Assembly: GCF_009905605.1 (NCBI RefSeq)
Contig: NZ_JAAAKZ010000002.1
Coordinates: forward strand, 248,001-312,000
Reading direction: 5' to 3'
Length of the DNA stretch: 64,000 bases
Origin: Runella sp. CRIBMP
GTDB taxonomy: Bacteria; Bacteroidota; Bacteroidia; Cytophagales; Spirosomataceae
The notes under the pieces are model-generated. The model had not been told where the DNA came from. It searched no databases and saw only the letters and a program-made list of their open reading frames with translations. The position numbers and the translations under genes were made by a program. Of the stretch, positions 51,988 to 61,863 are shown in pieces. Numbering within the stretch: position 1 is the first letter of the stretch; each line of letters opens with the position of its first letter.

Positions 51988-52935
51988 ATGAAAGAATCTT
52001 TAGCGGCGCTGGACTACATCCGCCTCGATTTTTCGGCCGAAAGCTCGGCCACCATCAACGTGGCGCTCGCGCTGATTATGTTTGGCGTGGCGCTGGACAT
52101 CAAACCCGAACATTTCAAAAACCTCATTCAAAATCCCCGGCAACTCATCGCCGGCGTATTGAGCCAAGCCATTTTATTACCCGCCGCCACTTTTGGTCTG
52201 GTGATGGCCCTTGGCGACAATATCACCGTAGGCGTGGCTCTGGGGATGATTTTGGTGGCTGCCTGTCCAGGCGGCAATATTTCCAATTTTATCACTTCTT
52301 TTGCCCGAGGCAACGTGGCGCTGGCCGTCAGCCTAACGGCCATCAGTACGATTTTGGCGGTGATTATGACGCCCTTTAACTTCACATTCTGGGGCAACAT
52401 GTACGCGCAGGCCAACTCACTGGTACGGCCCATCGAACTGGACTGGCGGGAGTTGCTCAAATCGGTCATGATGATTTTGGGCCTGCCGATGGCGCTCGGA
52501 ATGCTCTGCTCGGTTTATATGCCTCGCCTCGCGGAGCGCCTCATCAAACCCCTGCGGCAGGCTTCCTTGGTGTTTTTTATCGTTTTGGTAGTGGTGGCTT
52601 TCACCAAAAATTTCGACATTTTCATCAATCACATCACCTACGTTTTTCTGTTGGTGCTGATTCACAACGGCATCGCGCTGGGCATGGGATACCTGACCGC
52701 GAGCGTTTTTGGTCTTTCAGAAACCAACCGCCGCACGCTCAGCATCGAAACTGGCATCCACAACTCGGGCTTAGGACTCGCGCTGCTTTTTAACCCTGCC
52801 GTTTTCCCCCCCGATTTGCCGCTGGGCGGCATGGCCATCGTGGCGGGCTGGTGGAGCATCTGGCACATTGTATCGGGCACGGCCTTGGCGTTTTATTGGC
52901 AACGAAAAAGTACGTTGGTGGGTGTGAAGGATTAG
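51988..52935 (+). CDS. Bile-acid:sodium symporter family carrier
   Basis: The 315-residue protein has about ten membrane helices in the BASS pattern: A-L-I-M-F-G-V-A-L-D-I-K-P near 27-38, A-A-C-P-G-G-N-I-S-N-F-I-T near 90-102 (the sodium-site G-G-N-x-S-N), and S-I-E-T-G-I-H-N-S-G-L-G near 250-262. It should couple sodium entry to uptake of an organic anion. Bacterial members carry pantoate, pyruvate or similar acids, so bile acid is not implied. It lies directly after the TRIC channel gene. Confidence 0.87.
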   Translation: MKESLAALDYIRLDFSAESSATINVALALIMFGVALDIKPEHFKNLIQNPRQLIAGVLSQAILLPAATFGLVMALGDNITVGVALGMILVAACPGGNISNFITSFARGNVALAVSLTAISTILAVIMTPFNFTFWGNMYAQANSLVRPIELDWRELLKSVMMILGLPMALGMLCSVYMPRLAERLIKPLRQASLVFFIVLVVVAFTKNFDIFINHITYVFLLVLIHNGIALGMGYLTASVFGLSETNRRTLSIETGIHNSGLGLALLFNPAVFPPDLPLGGMAIVAGWWSIWHIVSGTALAFYWQRKSTLVGVKD

Positions 52936-52976
52936 GTTAGTAGGATTTTTGTTGATTAGGGTAATTATAAAAAGCA

Positions 52977-53708
52977 ATGACAGTAGAAGATTTCAACACT
53001 GACAAGGGACTTTATATTTTCAAGTTTGACAATTTCGAGACAGTGTATCATAGTCACCCGGCAATTGAAATAATCTTAGCAGAGAATGGGACTTTCACTC
53101 TTTGGACACAAAACTCTGAATATCAAAATTTAAAATTTGCCCTCGTTGAAGCCAATCAGAAACACAAACTTTCTTCGACAAACTGTGAGTTAAAAGTAAT
53201 TATGATCGAACACCATAAAAAATTTGTAAAGGAGATTTTAGTTCTCAACGGTATTAATTCAGAGATGGGTTTCTATTTTCAAACTACCAAAGGAAATGAG
53301 AAAAAAATCATTCAAGAAATTATTCAAAAAATAAAGAATTATGAATTTTTAATGGAATATGATGAACGAATTTTAGCAACAATTAAATATTTGAACAACA
53401 ACAAGCTTGAATACAAGCAGATGATAAAAACTTTACAAAGCGTCACAAACCTTTCAGAAAGTAGGCTTTCACACCTTTTTACATCTAACCTTGGAATTTC
53501 ATTAAAAAAATATCTTATCTGGACTAAGTTAAAATTAACAATAAAGCAACATTTAAACGGAAAAGACGATTTATTTTCTTCATTAATCAGTAGTGGATTT
53601 TATGACCAACCACATTTTAGCAAGAGCTTTAAATCCATGTTAGGTGTAAAAGCTTCAAAAGCATACAATAGCAGAACCTTACAAGTTTCAACCATTTTGA
53701 CACTTTAA
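52977..53708 (+). CDS. AraC-family transcriptional regulator, AT-rich
   Basis: The 243-residue protein has an N-terminal cupin-type sensing region (Y-H-S-H-P-A-I-E-I-I-L near 24-34) and a C-terminal AraC domain (about 140-235). That domain shows L-S-E-S-R-L-S-H-L-F near 162 and S-G-F-Y-D-Q-P-H-F-S-K-S-F-K near 202. Its base composition is much more AT-rich than the carrier gene before it. It lies 41 bases after that carrier but may not share its function. With the following GNAT gene it looks like a recent insertion. Confidence 0.8.
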   Translation: MTVEDFNTDKGLYIFKFDNFETVYHSHPAIEIILAENGTFTLWTQNSEYQNLKFALVEANQKHKLSSTNCELKVIMIEHHKKFVKEILVLNGINSEMGFYFQTTKGNEKKIIQEIIQKIKNYEFLMEYDERILATIKYLNNNKLEYKQMIKTLQSVTNLSESRLSHLFTSNLGISLKKYLIWTKLKLTIKQHLNGKDDLFSSLISSGFYDQPHFSKSFKSMLGVKASKAYNSRTLQVSTILTL

Positions 53709-53748
53709 ATTTGCTGGCATCGTAATAACTCTAAAATTTAAGACAAAT

Positions 53749-54216
53749 ATGCCAGATAATATTAGATTCATTAACAAGGACGACTTAGAAGACCTTAAAT
53801 CTGTTATTGAAACAAGTGGGCTTTTTCCACCTTACCTACTTGCAGGTATGCTATCCGACTTTTTTGACAATTCAGAAACACAGGACATTTGGTTGACCAA
53901 AGTAATAAATGAAAAGCCTATTGCTATTACATATTGTGCACCAGAGCGATTAACTTCTGGAACATACAATTTGTACCTTATCGCAGTTCATAAAGATTTT
54001 CAGGGAAAAGGAATTGGCGGTGAGCTAATGAATTACATTGAGACTTTATTAAAATCCAACGGAAACAGAATTCTGATAGTTGAAACTTCGGGTTTACCTG
54101 AATTTGAATTAACACGAAAGTTTTATGAAAATAAGAGTTATAATAGAGAAGCGGTTATTCGTGATTTTTATAATGAAGGAGAAGACAAGGTGGTATTTTG
54201 GAAAAAATTAACTTAA
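53749..54216 (+). CDS. GNAT-family N-acetyltransferase
   Basis: The 155-residue protein has the acetyl-CoA-binding motif Q-G-K-G-I-G-G (85-91) after the strand L-Y-L-I-A-V, and the later F-Y-E-N-K-S-Y end motif near 126-132. It transfers an acetyl group to an amine; the substrate is unknown. AT-rich like the preceding AraC gene, it is 40 bases downstream and probably co-transcribed. Confidence 0.82.
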   Translation: MPDNIRFINKDDLEDLKSVIETSGLFPPYLLAGMLSDFFDNSETQDIWLTKVINEKPIAITYCAPERLTSGTYNLYLIAVHKDFQGKGIGGELMNYIETLLKSNGNRILIVETSGLPEFELTRKFYENKSYNREAVIRDFYNEGEDKVVFWKKLT

Positions 54217-54255
54217 TTGAGAAAAAACTGAACAAAATTACGGTTTGAATAAATG

Positions 54256-54270
54256 CGGGGAAAATCCCCG
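54256..54270 (+). other. Short hairpin after the GNAT gene
   Basis: CGGGGA at 54256-54261 pairs with TCCCCG at 54265-54270 around AAA, 40 bases past the GNAT stop. The downstream T content is modest, so it is at most a weak terminator. Confidence 0.4.
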
Positions 54271-54358
54271 AATAATTGTCTTACTTAACTACTTCAATAG
54301 CCATTGCAATCACTCAATTGGTTTACTCTAACCTTTAAAATCACCACTCTTTTACCCA

Positions 54359-54757
54359 ATGAATACACAAAATCGGGCCATCAAAATCAGCATCATGTTT
54401 ATTTTTTCGGCCGTGCTGGTGTTTCATTTTTTGATTCTTACGGGCGTTATTCCTTACGAAAACACCTGGGGTGGGCGGCTCAAAAGCCACCAAGAAATGA
54501 TTCAGTTTGAAACGATTTCGATTGCCGTCAACCTGTTTTTTATGTTTTTGGTAGCCGTGAAAGCCAAATGGTTGAAAATCAACTTCCCCGCTCGTCTACT
54601 CACGGTGTTGTTTTGGGGCATGTCGTTGATTTTTGCTGTTAACACCCTCGGCAATCTCGTGGCAATCAACTCCTTAGAAAAATATATCGCCACGCCCATT
54701 ACCTTGATTTTAAGCATCTTGACCGCCCTCCTTGCGCGGGAGAAAGCATCCGCTTAA
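54359..54757 (+). CDS. Small four-helix membrane protein
   Basis: The 132-residue protein has four predicted membrane helices (about 9-27, 50-68, 78-98 and 108-127) with short loops and basic ends. No family is recognised by sequence. It starts at the ATG at 54359 and ends 160 bases before the acyltransferase, without a visible terminator between, so it could be read through. Confidence 0.6.
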   Translation: MNTQNRAIKISIMFIFSAVLVFHFLILTGVIPYENTWGGRLKSHQEMIQFETISIAVNLFFMFLVAVKAKWLKINFPARLLTVLFWGMSLIFAVNTLGNLVAINSLEKYIATPITLILSILTALLAREKASA

Positions 54758-54916
54758 AGGACTTCGTTTTTCGTTGCTAAAATTTAAAAAAGCATCGTTT
54801 TGGCGCCCACATAGCCGTGCTTCATGTCAAAAAATGGGTTACTTTTGCAGCCGCATTTACCCGTATTTTTTTACATAAAACACCGAAACAATCATCCCAA
54901 AACCCATCGGCTGGCA

Positions 54917-56143
54917 ATGTTTAATAATCTTTTTTTCTATCACGTTCTTCGTACTTATATTCGATTTTGGCACAATATTATCTTTTACCGAAAAGTAGAA
55001 ATCAAGAATTTCCCAACCGACCTTGCCCCCAACACCCCGATTTTAATCGTTACCAATCACCAAAACACGCTCATGGATGCCTTGGCGGTGGTGCTGAATG
55101 TGGGCGCTCGTCAACCCTATTTTTTAACGCGCGCCGATATTTTCAAAAAAGACTTTGTCAGAAAACTGCTCATGTACCTGAAAATGCTACCCGTGTACCG
55201 CCTGCGCGACGGCATGGACGAAATGCAGCAAAACGACGAGATTTTTCAAATGTGCGTCAATATTCTGAGCGCTGGGGGCACGTTGGCGGCGTTTCCCGAA
55301 GGCAATCACGGGGTGCAGTACCACCTGAGACCGTTCAAAAAAGGCTTGGCCCGGATTGCATTCAAGGCTGAAATGGCCCACGACTGGAATCTCAACCTGC
55401 AAATTCTCCCCTGCGGTCTGTATTACACAAACTGCCAGAAAATGGGCGAAAAATTGGTCGTAAATTTTGGAGAACCCTTCAGCGTCCGGGACTTTAAGGC
55501 GGAATACGAGCAAAACCAACCCCGCTCCCTGACCCAACTCACCAAGCGCATGTCGGACGAAATCAAAAGCAAGATGCTGCATTTTGACGACCTGCCCCAC
55601 CACGACACACTCAAGTGGCTGACTGATACCGAGATACGAAAAGAAGGAGATTTGATAAACAACGTGCTCGACAAAGCAAAAGGACTGGAGCGACTACGTC
55701 AACTTGACACCGAAACCTACACCAAGCGACTGGAAGAAACCAAAAACCTAAAGCATACTTTATCCAAACAGGGCATCGAAGCTGAAATTTACGGGCAACC
55801 CAAACCTTCCGTTTTTGCCTTGGTTTTACAAACCTTGGGTCTGCTACTCAGCGCTCCCGTGGCGCTGTATGGCTGGCTCAACAGCGTCATTCCGTATTCC
55901 ATTCCGTTTTATGTTACCAAAAAACTCAAAGACAAGCAGTTTTCGAGCGCCATCCGCCTTGTGCTGTTTGCCCTCATTACCTTCCCGTTTGTGTGGCTGA
56001 TTCAATGGGGCATTGTTTTGGGTCTCACCGATTTTAAAACCTCCGTTTTGTACGCGCTTTCGCTACCTTTTTCGGGTTATTTTGCGCACCGATGGGCGCG
56101 ATGGTGGAGCGAAACGGTGCAGTTATGGAAGCTGCGCTCGTAA
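54917..56143 (+). CDS. 1-acyl-glycerol-3-phosphate acyltransferase-type enzyme
   Basis: The ATG at 54917 gives 408 residues starting M-F-N-N-L-F-F-Y-H-V-L-R-T-Y-I-R-F-W, a better fit than the ATG at 54824. The PlsC active-site motif H-Q-N-T-L-M-D (H-x4-D, near residue 45) is followed by F-P-E-G-N-H-G near 127-133, the substrate motif. A C-terminal part (about 290-400) has three or four membrane helices. It should acylate lysophosphatidate or a related acceptor at the inner membrane. This long form with an extra helical tail is common in Bacteroidota. Confidence 0.82.
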   Translation: MFNNLFFYHVLRTYIRFWHNIIFYRKVEIKNFPTDLAPNTPILIVTNHQNTLMDALAVVLNVGARQPYFLTRADIFKKDFVRKLLMYLKMLPVYRLRDGMDEMQQNDEIFQMCVNILSAGGTLAAFPEGNHGVQYHLRPFKKGLARIAFKAEMAHDWNLNLQILPCGLYYTNCQKMGEKLVVNFGEPFSVRDFKAEYEQNQPRSLTQLTKRMSDEIKSKMLHFDDLPHHDTLKWLTDTEIRKEGDLINNVLDKAKGLERLRQLDTETYTKRLEETKNLKHTLSKQGIEAEIYGQPKPSVFALVLQTLGLLLSAPVALYGWLNSVIPYSIPFYVTKKLKDKQFSSAIRLVLFALITFPFVWLIQWGIVLGLTDFKTSVLYALSLPFSGYFAHRWARWWSETVQLWKLRS

Positions 56144-56185
56144 ACAAATCCTATTTTCTAAAACTCCCCTTACCCCATAAAAATA

Positions 56186-56211
56186 GCCCGCACTGGAGAA
56201 TCAATGCGGAC
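56186..56211 (-). terminator. Terminator of the RND efflux operon
   Basis: GCCCGCA at 56186-56192 pairs with TGCGGAC at 56205-56211 (one G-U pair in the minus-strand RNA), followed leftward by TATTTTTATG. It lies 30 bases past the pump stop. Confidence 0.72.
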
Positions 56212-56240
56212 TTGAACTATTGTAGGTGTGGATAAAAAAA

Positions 56241-59200
56241 TCAGGCAATTTCTGCCATTTCTGGTTTCAGCGGCTTGCGTCCTTTGCCAGTCAAACGGTC
56301 TTTGAGGCGATCAACGATTAAATACGTGGCCGGAACCACAAACAGCGTGAGTATCAACGAACTGGTTAGGCCACCGATAATCACCCATGCCATCCCGTTC
56401 TTGGTTTCGGCGCCAGCTCCGCTGGCCAACGCGATGGGCAACATCCCGAACACCATCGCGAGGGTTGTCATCAAAATGGGGCGCATACGCTCTTTTCCCG
56501 CTTCAATGAGCGCGTGAATTACGTCGTGGCCTTGCTCTTTCAATTGGTTGGTAAAGTCAACAATCAAAATCGCGTTTTTGGCCACCAAACCTAGCAACAT
56601 AATCATCCCGACAATGGAAAAAACGGTCATGCTTTCCATGGTCAAGGCCAAAGCCAAGATGGCACCAATCAACGCGACGGGAATGGAAAATAAAACCACA
56701 AAAGGGTAAATTACGCTTTCGTACAAGCCCACCATGATGAAGTATACCAACAAAATGGCAATCCCCAATGCCAATCCCAGACTACCAAAGGCGTCGGATT
56801 GTTGTTGTAATTGGCCTAGATACTGGACCGTTACGCCTTCGGGGAGTTGTACCTGCGCCATTTTTTTCTGAATATCGGCCCCCACCGTACCCACTGGGCG
56901 GCCGATTACCTGCGAATTGACGGTAATAGACGACAAGCGGTCGATGCGTTCGAGAACACTCTCTCCTACCTTTTCTTCCACTTTGGCAAACTGCGACAGT
57001 TCAAACGATTTGCCTTGGCTATTTACAAAAAGCAATTTGCTGACATCTGCTAAATTACTGCGGTCGAATTGGTCCAAACTTATAAGAATATCGTATTCGT
57101 TACCGTTTTGTTTGAATTTAGAACGGTCGTTTCCACGAAATGCATTTTGTAAAGCAATACCCACATCTGAAGCACTGATGCCCAATTGCGCCATTTTTTC
57201 GCGGTCAAGATTTACCGTAATTTCGGGTTTCGGGTCTTTCACCGAATATTTTACATCCTGGGTGCCAGGCACCGATTGCACCACTTTCAGTACTTCTGCG
57301 GCTGATTTACGAATCACTTCTAGGCTCGTGCCTTTTACGGCAATCTGAATCGGAGCCTGCGCCGACCCCACGATGCTGGTCGCGTTCACGGTCACTTTTA
57401 CGCCTGGAAGTTGACCGACTTCTTTTTTGAGCATTTGCCCAAAATCATCCGTCGAAAACTTCCTTTCTTTTTTATCAATCAGCTTCACGTTAATGTCGGC
57501 AATGTTGCTATTAGAAGCCGTACTAATGCCGCTACTGGTGTAGCCAATATTCGAAAATACGTTTGTCACCTCTGGGTGTTGCATGATGATTTCTTCGGCG
57601 CGTTGGGCAATGGCGTTGGTCTGGTAAATAGAAGCCGTAGGGGCCAATTCTAACTGGATGCTCATTTCACCCTGATCGCTTTTGGGCATAAATGCCGCCC
57701 CAATAAAGCCCGCAGGAACCAGCGAAACCGAACCCACAAACAACACAATAACGGCCAAATACATCCAACGCTTGTGGCCCAACACCCACTTCAAATAGTG
57801 CGTGTAGGTGGCAATGATACGGTCGAGCAAGCGCTCAAAACCGATGTTCAGCTTACCCCACAAACTCTTCGGATTCAGGGTTTCCATTTTTCCAAAACGC
57901 GAAACCAACAAAGGAGTCAGCGTAAAAGACACCACCAAACTCATCAACGTTGAGAAAACCACCACGAGCGAAAACTCCCGCAAAATATTGCCAATTAAGC
58001 CTCCCGTCAAAGCCAAGGGAATAAATACAACGACGTCGACCAAGGTAATGGCGAGGGCCGTGAAGCCGATTTCGCTCCGTCCGTCAAGGGCGGCGGTGCG
58101 TTTGTCTTTTCCCATTTCGAGGTGTCGATTTATATTTTCCAACACCACTATCGAGTCATCTACCAGAATCCCGACCACCAGCGAAAGCGCCATGAGCGTC
58201 ATCATATTGAGTGAAAAGCCCGCCACGTACATCAGCAGAAACGTGGGCAAAATTGAAGACGGCAACGCCACCAGTACAAAAAGTGAAGAGCGAAAACTGT
58301 GCAAAAACATCAGCATCACGACCGATACAATCAATATAGCCAAAAATAGGTCATCGACTACGGCGTGGGCCGAGGCCAATGTATACACCGATTGGTCGGA
58401 AGCAATGGTGAATTTAAGGTTATTTTTACCGTGTTGTTTTTCCAACACCGTAATTTTTGCCCGCACCAACTCACTCACCGACACGGCGTTGGCATCCGAT
58501 TGTTTTAAAATCTGAATCCCAATCGACGGCTTGGCGTTAATGTGGTTGATGGCGCTGGGTTTGGCGGTCGCATCGACCACTTCTGCTACATTTTTGAGTA
58601 ACACCTGACTTCCATCGGCCCGGCGCGCTACCACCAATTCCCTCATGCGGTTGGTGGTTTCGACAGACGCGTCAAAACGAATAGAATACTGCGAATTTCG
58701 CGTTTCGAGTTGGCCCGCTGGATAGCTCGTGTTAGCACTATTGATGGCCTGCGAAACCTGCACGATTGAGACACCATACGCCTTGAGTTTTTCACTGTCA
58801 ACGTTGACCTGAATCTGCCGTTCATTGCCTCCAATCAGGTTCACTTGCCCTACTCCAGGCACGTTGGAAAGCTGAGGTTTTAGCTCGTCATCAATCAAAT
58901 CAAACAACTCGGTAGGCGACAAATCGGCGGTAACGCCCATCCGCAAAACGGGCAATTCGTCGGTAGAGAATTTATTGACAATCGGGCGGTCGGCTTCATC
59001 GGGCAAGAAGTTAATAATCTGCTCCACTTTCCGCTGCGCGTCTTGTTGGGCGAGGGTCGTATTGATGCCGTTTTTCAACTGAATGGTGACAATCGACACA
59101 CCTTGTTGCGAAATCGAAGTCATCCTATCCAAGCCTTCGAGCGACGACAGCGCGTCTTCGATGCGTTTGGTGACGTTGGTTTCCACCTCATCAGCCGACG

Positions 59201-59360
59201 CCCCAATGTAGGTCGTAGCCACGCTGATGACGTTGGCTTCAAACTTCGGCAACAAGTTATAAGACAATTGCTTATACCCCAAAACACCGAATAAAATCAG
59301 AACGATGAACACCGTTGTGACCAGTAGCGGTCGCTTAACGGCAATCTCGGTTATTGACAT
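56241..59360 (-). CDS. RND efflux pump, inner-membrane permease
   Basis: The 1039-residue protein is an HAE1/AcrB-type transporter. It has V-K-R-P-L-L-V-T at the N-terminus, twelve membrane helices in two halves and two large periplasmic loops. The proton-relay segment G-I-L-V-D-D-S-I-V-V-L-E-N-I in helix four contains the paired Asp residues. The second half has G-L-V-A-K-N-A-I-L-I-V-D-F near the end. It expels drugs or other amphiphiles using the proton gradient. The adaptor and TolC genes lie just upstream, giving a complete tripartite system. Confidence 0.92.
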   Translation of the reverse strand: MSITEIAVKRPLLVTTVFIVLILFGVLGYKQLSYNLLPKFEANVISVATTYIGASADEVETNVTKRIEDALSSLEGLDRMTSISQQGVSIVTIQLKNGINTTLAQQDAQRKVEQIINFLPDEADRPIVNKFSTDELPVLRMGVTADLSPTELFDLIDDELKPQLSNVPGVGQVNLIGGNERQIQVNVDSEKLKAYGVSIVQVSQAINSANTSYPAGQLETRNSQYSIRFDASVETTNRMRELVVARRADGSQVLLKNVAEVVDATAKPSAINHINAKPSIGIQILKQSDANAVSVSELVRAKITVLEKQHGKNNLKFTIASDQSVYTLASAHAVVDDLFLAILIVSVVMLMFLHSFRSSLFVLVALPSSILPTFLLMYVAGFSLNMMTLMALSLVVGILVDDSIVVLENINRHLEMGKDKRTAALDGRSEIGFTALAITLVDVVVFIPLALTGGLIGNILREFSLVVVFSTLMSLVVSFTLTPLLVSRFGKMETLNPKSLWGKLNIGFERLLDRIIATYTHYLKWVLGHKRWMYLAVIVLFVGSVSLVPAGFIGAAFMPKSDQGEMSIQLELAPTASIYQTNAIAQRAEEIIMQHPEVTNVFSNIGYTSSGISTASNSNIADINVKLIDKKERKFSTDDFGQMLKKEVGQLPGVKVTVNATSIVGSAQAPIQIAVKGTSLEVIRKSAAEVLKVVQSVPGTQDVKYSVKDPKPEITVNLDREKMAQLGISASDVGIALQNAFRGNDRSKFKQNGNEYDILISLDQFDRSNLADVSKLLFVNSQGKSFELSQFAKVEEKVGESVLERIDRLSSITVNSQVIGRPVGTVGADIQKKMAQVQLPEGVTVQYLGQLQQQSDAFGSLGLALGIAILLVYFIMVGLYESVIYPFVVLFSIPVALIGAILALALTMESMTVFSIVGMIMLLGLVAKNAILIVDFTNQLKEQGHDVIHALIEAGKERMRPILMTTLAMVFGMLPIALASGAGAETKNGMAWVIIGGLTSSLILTLFVVPATYLIVDRLKDRLTGKGRKPLKPEMAEIA

Positions 59361-59386
59361 GGTTGTTGTATTTTAAAAAGGGTGTA

Positions 59387-60445
59387 TTATTTCGTAATCT
59401 GTACTGGCTTGCCTTCACTTAGGTTGAGTTGGCCCGTTATGACCACCGTGTCGCCCGCCGAAAGGCCGCTGAGTACTTCAATTTTATCGCCCAATTCACG
59501 GCCGATTTTGACGACACGCTGTTGGGCTACGTTGTTCGCCACCACGTATACGTAAGGGTTTTTGAGGCTTTCCACCAAAGCCAAACGCGGAATTTGCAAG
59601 GCTTTTTGATTAGATTTTTGTGAGAAATCTACATTGACGAACGTTCCTGCTTTCAAACCAAGGGAATTACTGACCGTCACTTCGACGGGATAATTGTGCT
59701 CACTGTTTCCCTGCGGAGAAATGTAGGAAATGGTCCCCGACAGAATCCGATTCGGAAAAATATCGCTGCTCACCCGCACCGACTGCCCAACGCGGAGTTG
59801 ATACACGTCACTTTCGTTGACCAGCACTTCCGCTTTCAGTCGAGAAACGTCCAAAACAGTACCGAGAACAGCTCCCGCATTGATAAACTCCCCCACTTCG
59901 ATGTCTTTTTTAACGATACGGCCGCTGATGGGTGCTTTTACGGTAGCGTCAAGCAACTGTTTTTTGATTTGCTCCGCCTGATTTATGGCATTTTCATAAT
60001 TGTACTTCACCTCATTTACTTGAAGTTCGGTGGTGGCATTGCCCGCCAAAAGCGTATTATAACGATCAACATCTTTCTTTAACTTGCTGATGGTAAGCTG
60101 CGTAGCTTCGAGCGACAGCTCTTTCAATTTATTGTCTACCTGAACCAACACCGCTCCTTGGTTCACCTGCGTGCCCAAGTTAAAGTTGACGTGGGTAACC
60201 CGGCCTGCGGTGGTGGCCGAAATTGCGGCTTCTTTGAAAGGAATTAAATTCCCCGTTTTTATCAGTTGTTGACTTACATCGCCTTCTTCTACTCGGCTGA
60301 CGGTAACGGGAATAGCGATGGTGACATTGGTGGCAGGTAATTGATTTTGGGTGTCAATCTTCTTTTTATTGGAAGAAAGGCGAAAGGCAATCAGGCCCAT
60401 AACGGCCAATACAGCCCCGATGACGATGAATGTGGTCTTTTTCAT
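59387..60445 (-). CDS. RND efflux periplasmic adaptor
   Basis: The ATG at 60445 gives 352 residues starting M-K-K-T-T-F-I-V-I-G-A-V-L-A, preferred over the upstream frame. The N-terminal anchor (about 5-22) is followed by a split biotinyl-lipoyl domain: A-G-R-V-T-H-V-N-F-N-L-G-T-Q-V-N-Q-G near 80 and V-K-A-P-I-S-G-R-I-V near 145. A coiled hairpin lies between, then a beta-barrel (V-N-E-S-D-V-Y-Q-L-R-V-G-Q near 190). It bridges the pump and TolC. It overlaps neither neighbour but sits within about 30 bases of each. Confidence 0.9.
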   Translation of the reverse strand: MKKTTFIVIGAVLAVMGLIAFRLSSNKKKIDTQNQLPATNVTIAIPVTVSRVEEGDVSQQLIKTGNLIPFKEAAISATTAGRVTHVNFNLGTQVNQGAVLVQVDNKLKELSLEATQLTISKLKKDVDRYNTLLAGNATTELQVNEVKYNYENAINQAEQIKKQLLDATVKAPISGRIVKKDIEVGEFINAGAVLGTVLDVSRLKAEVLVNESDVYQLRVGQSVRVSSDIFPNRILSGTISYISPQGNSEHNYPVEVTVSNSLGLKAGTFVNVDFSQKSNQKALQIPRLALVESLKNPYVYVVANNVAQQRVVKIGRELGDKIEVLSGLSAGDTVVITGQLNLSEGKPVQITK

Positions 60446-60461
60446 GGTTCGGCTGAAATTT

Positions 60462-61787
60462 CTAAAGTTGGTTGTAAAAAGTGAGTAACGAGCCCTGCGA
60501 TTGTTCCAAATCAAGTCGGGCTTGGTAAAAATTGATGAGTGAATTGATGTAATTCGACTGCGCCTGTCGGTACGAATTATCGGCATTGATTAAATCCGTC
60601 AGCGACTTCGTGCCCTGTTTGTATTGCAACGTGGTGATGTTGTACACCTCTTGCGCCAGTTTTACGGTGCGGTCGTCGTTTTCAATATTGGTTTTCGATT
60701 TTTGAATTTGCGTATGGGCATTGCTGAATTGCAACTGATAGGCAGCTGTATTTAACCGAAGCTGCTCCTCCTGCGTCATGACCGTCAGGCGATTCTGCTG
60801 AATCTGGGCGTCACGCTGAAATCCGTCAAAAATGGGAATATTCAACCGCAACCCTATACTACCAAAGCCCGTAAAATTGCGGAAGCCATCGGCCAATTGA
60901 TTGCCCAATGCCAACGTGCCGTAACTCGCCGAAAAATTGAGCGTGGGTTGGTAGCCCGCTTTGGTCCGCAACAACTGCAAGCGCTGCAAGTCTAGATTTG
61001 CATTTGCTTTCTGGTACGAAATCAAGCTCTGCGCGCTAAAATTAGCTTCCTCCACCGTGGGCACTTTCTTTAACAAAAGAGTATCTGAAAGCGTAAGCTC
61101 TGCTTCCTGCGGCAGTCCCATCTGGTATTTTAGGCGGTTTAGCGCCAGCGCCAAGTTGTTTTCACTCAGCGAAAGTTGAGACCGGGTGTTGTTAAAACTC
61201 ACCTCCGTATTGGTATAGTCAATCGGCTGAATCACGCCGTTGTCGCGCTGTAATTTCAGGATATTAAGTACTTGTTGTGTGCGTTCAAGGTTATCTTTAA
61301 GCAACGCAATCTGCTGTTGCACAATGAATACCTGATAATAATTGCTCGCAATGTTGTAAATGATCTCCTCACGGGTTTGTCGCACACTGAGGTCGGCCAA
61401 TTTTTGATTGGCTTCGTTGGCTTTGATACCAATGAGCAGCGATTTGTCATAAATCGTTTGGGTCAGTTGTGCCGATAAGTTGGTTTGATACTTAGAGCCC
61501 AACGAAATACGTCGCGGCTCTGGTCCCGCAAAGCCTGCGGGCAACAGCGTGGTTTGCAGTTTAAGGTTATCCGTAAAATTTCCCGTTCCTGACACTTGGG
61601 GCAAATACTGTCCCAGTGCTTGCCGCGCTTGCTGGTTGGCGGTTTCGACTTGGTACTGCGCCACGCGCATCGAACCAAAATGCTGCAATCCGTAGTCGAT
61701 GCACTCTTTCAGCGATCGACTTTGCTGCGCTGAAGCGGCTAACCCCGCCCCGAGGGTGATGATTAAAAAGGCTGCTAAACGTTTCAT
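60462..61787 (-). CDS. TolC-family outer-membrane efflux channel
   Basis: The 441-residue protein has a signal peptide (about 1-20, ending A-S-A-Q) and the TolC repeat pattern. Long coiled stretches (A-N-Q-Q-A-R-Q-A-L-G-Q-Y-L-P near 48-61, and its second-half match Q-Y-K-Q-G-T-K-S-L-T-D-L-I-N-A-D near 375-390) mark the outer-membrane efflux fold. It forms the exit duct for the RND pump. It is the first gene of the operon, directly behind the MarR-operator region. Confidence 0.9.
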   Translation of the reverse strand: MKRLAAFLIITLGAGLAASAQQSRSLKECIDYGLQHFGSMRVAQYQVETANQQARQALGQYLPQVSGTGNFTDNLKLQTTLLPAGFAGPEPRRISLGSKYQTNLSAQLTQTIYDKSLLIGIKANEANQKLADLSVRQTREEIIYNIASNYYQVFIVQQQIALLKDNLERTQQVLNILKLQRDNGVIQPIDYTNTEVSFNNTRSQLSLSENNLALALNRLKYQMGLPQEAELTLSDTLLLKKVPTVEEANFSAQSLISYQKANANLDLQRLQLLRTKAGYQPTLNFSASYGTLALGNQLADGFRNFTGFGSIGLRLNIPIFDGFQRDAQIQQNRLTVMTQEEQLRLNTAAYQLQFSNAHTQIQKSKTNIENDDRTVKLAQEVYNITTLQYKQGTKSLTDLINADNSYRQAQSNYINSLINFYQARLDLEQSQGSLLTFYNQL

Positions 61788-61817
61788 TTTTGTAAAAAAT
61801 AAAGAAAAATATGGATT

Positions 61818-61846
61818 GTTGATATATCAATAGTAGACATATCAAC
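61818..61846. promoter_or_regulatory. MarR operator pair before tolC
   Basis: TTGATATATCAA at 61819-61830 is a perfect 12-base palindrome, and GTAGACATATCAAC at 61833-61846 follows. The second matches 13 of 14 bases of the site at 62359-62372 upstream of marR itself. Matching sites at both promoters imply that the MarR protein controls itself and the pump operon. Confidence 0.65.
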
Positions 61847-61863
61847 TAATTAAATAAAAAAAA

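Noticed and set aside
57808-58515. A 235-residue plus-strand frame inside the RND pump gene
   Set aside because: It is fully antisense to a clear pump gene and shows no family motif or sensible composition.
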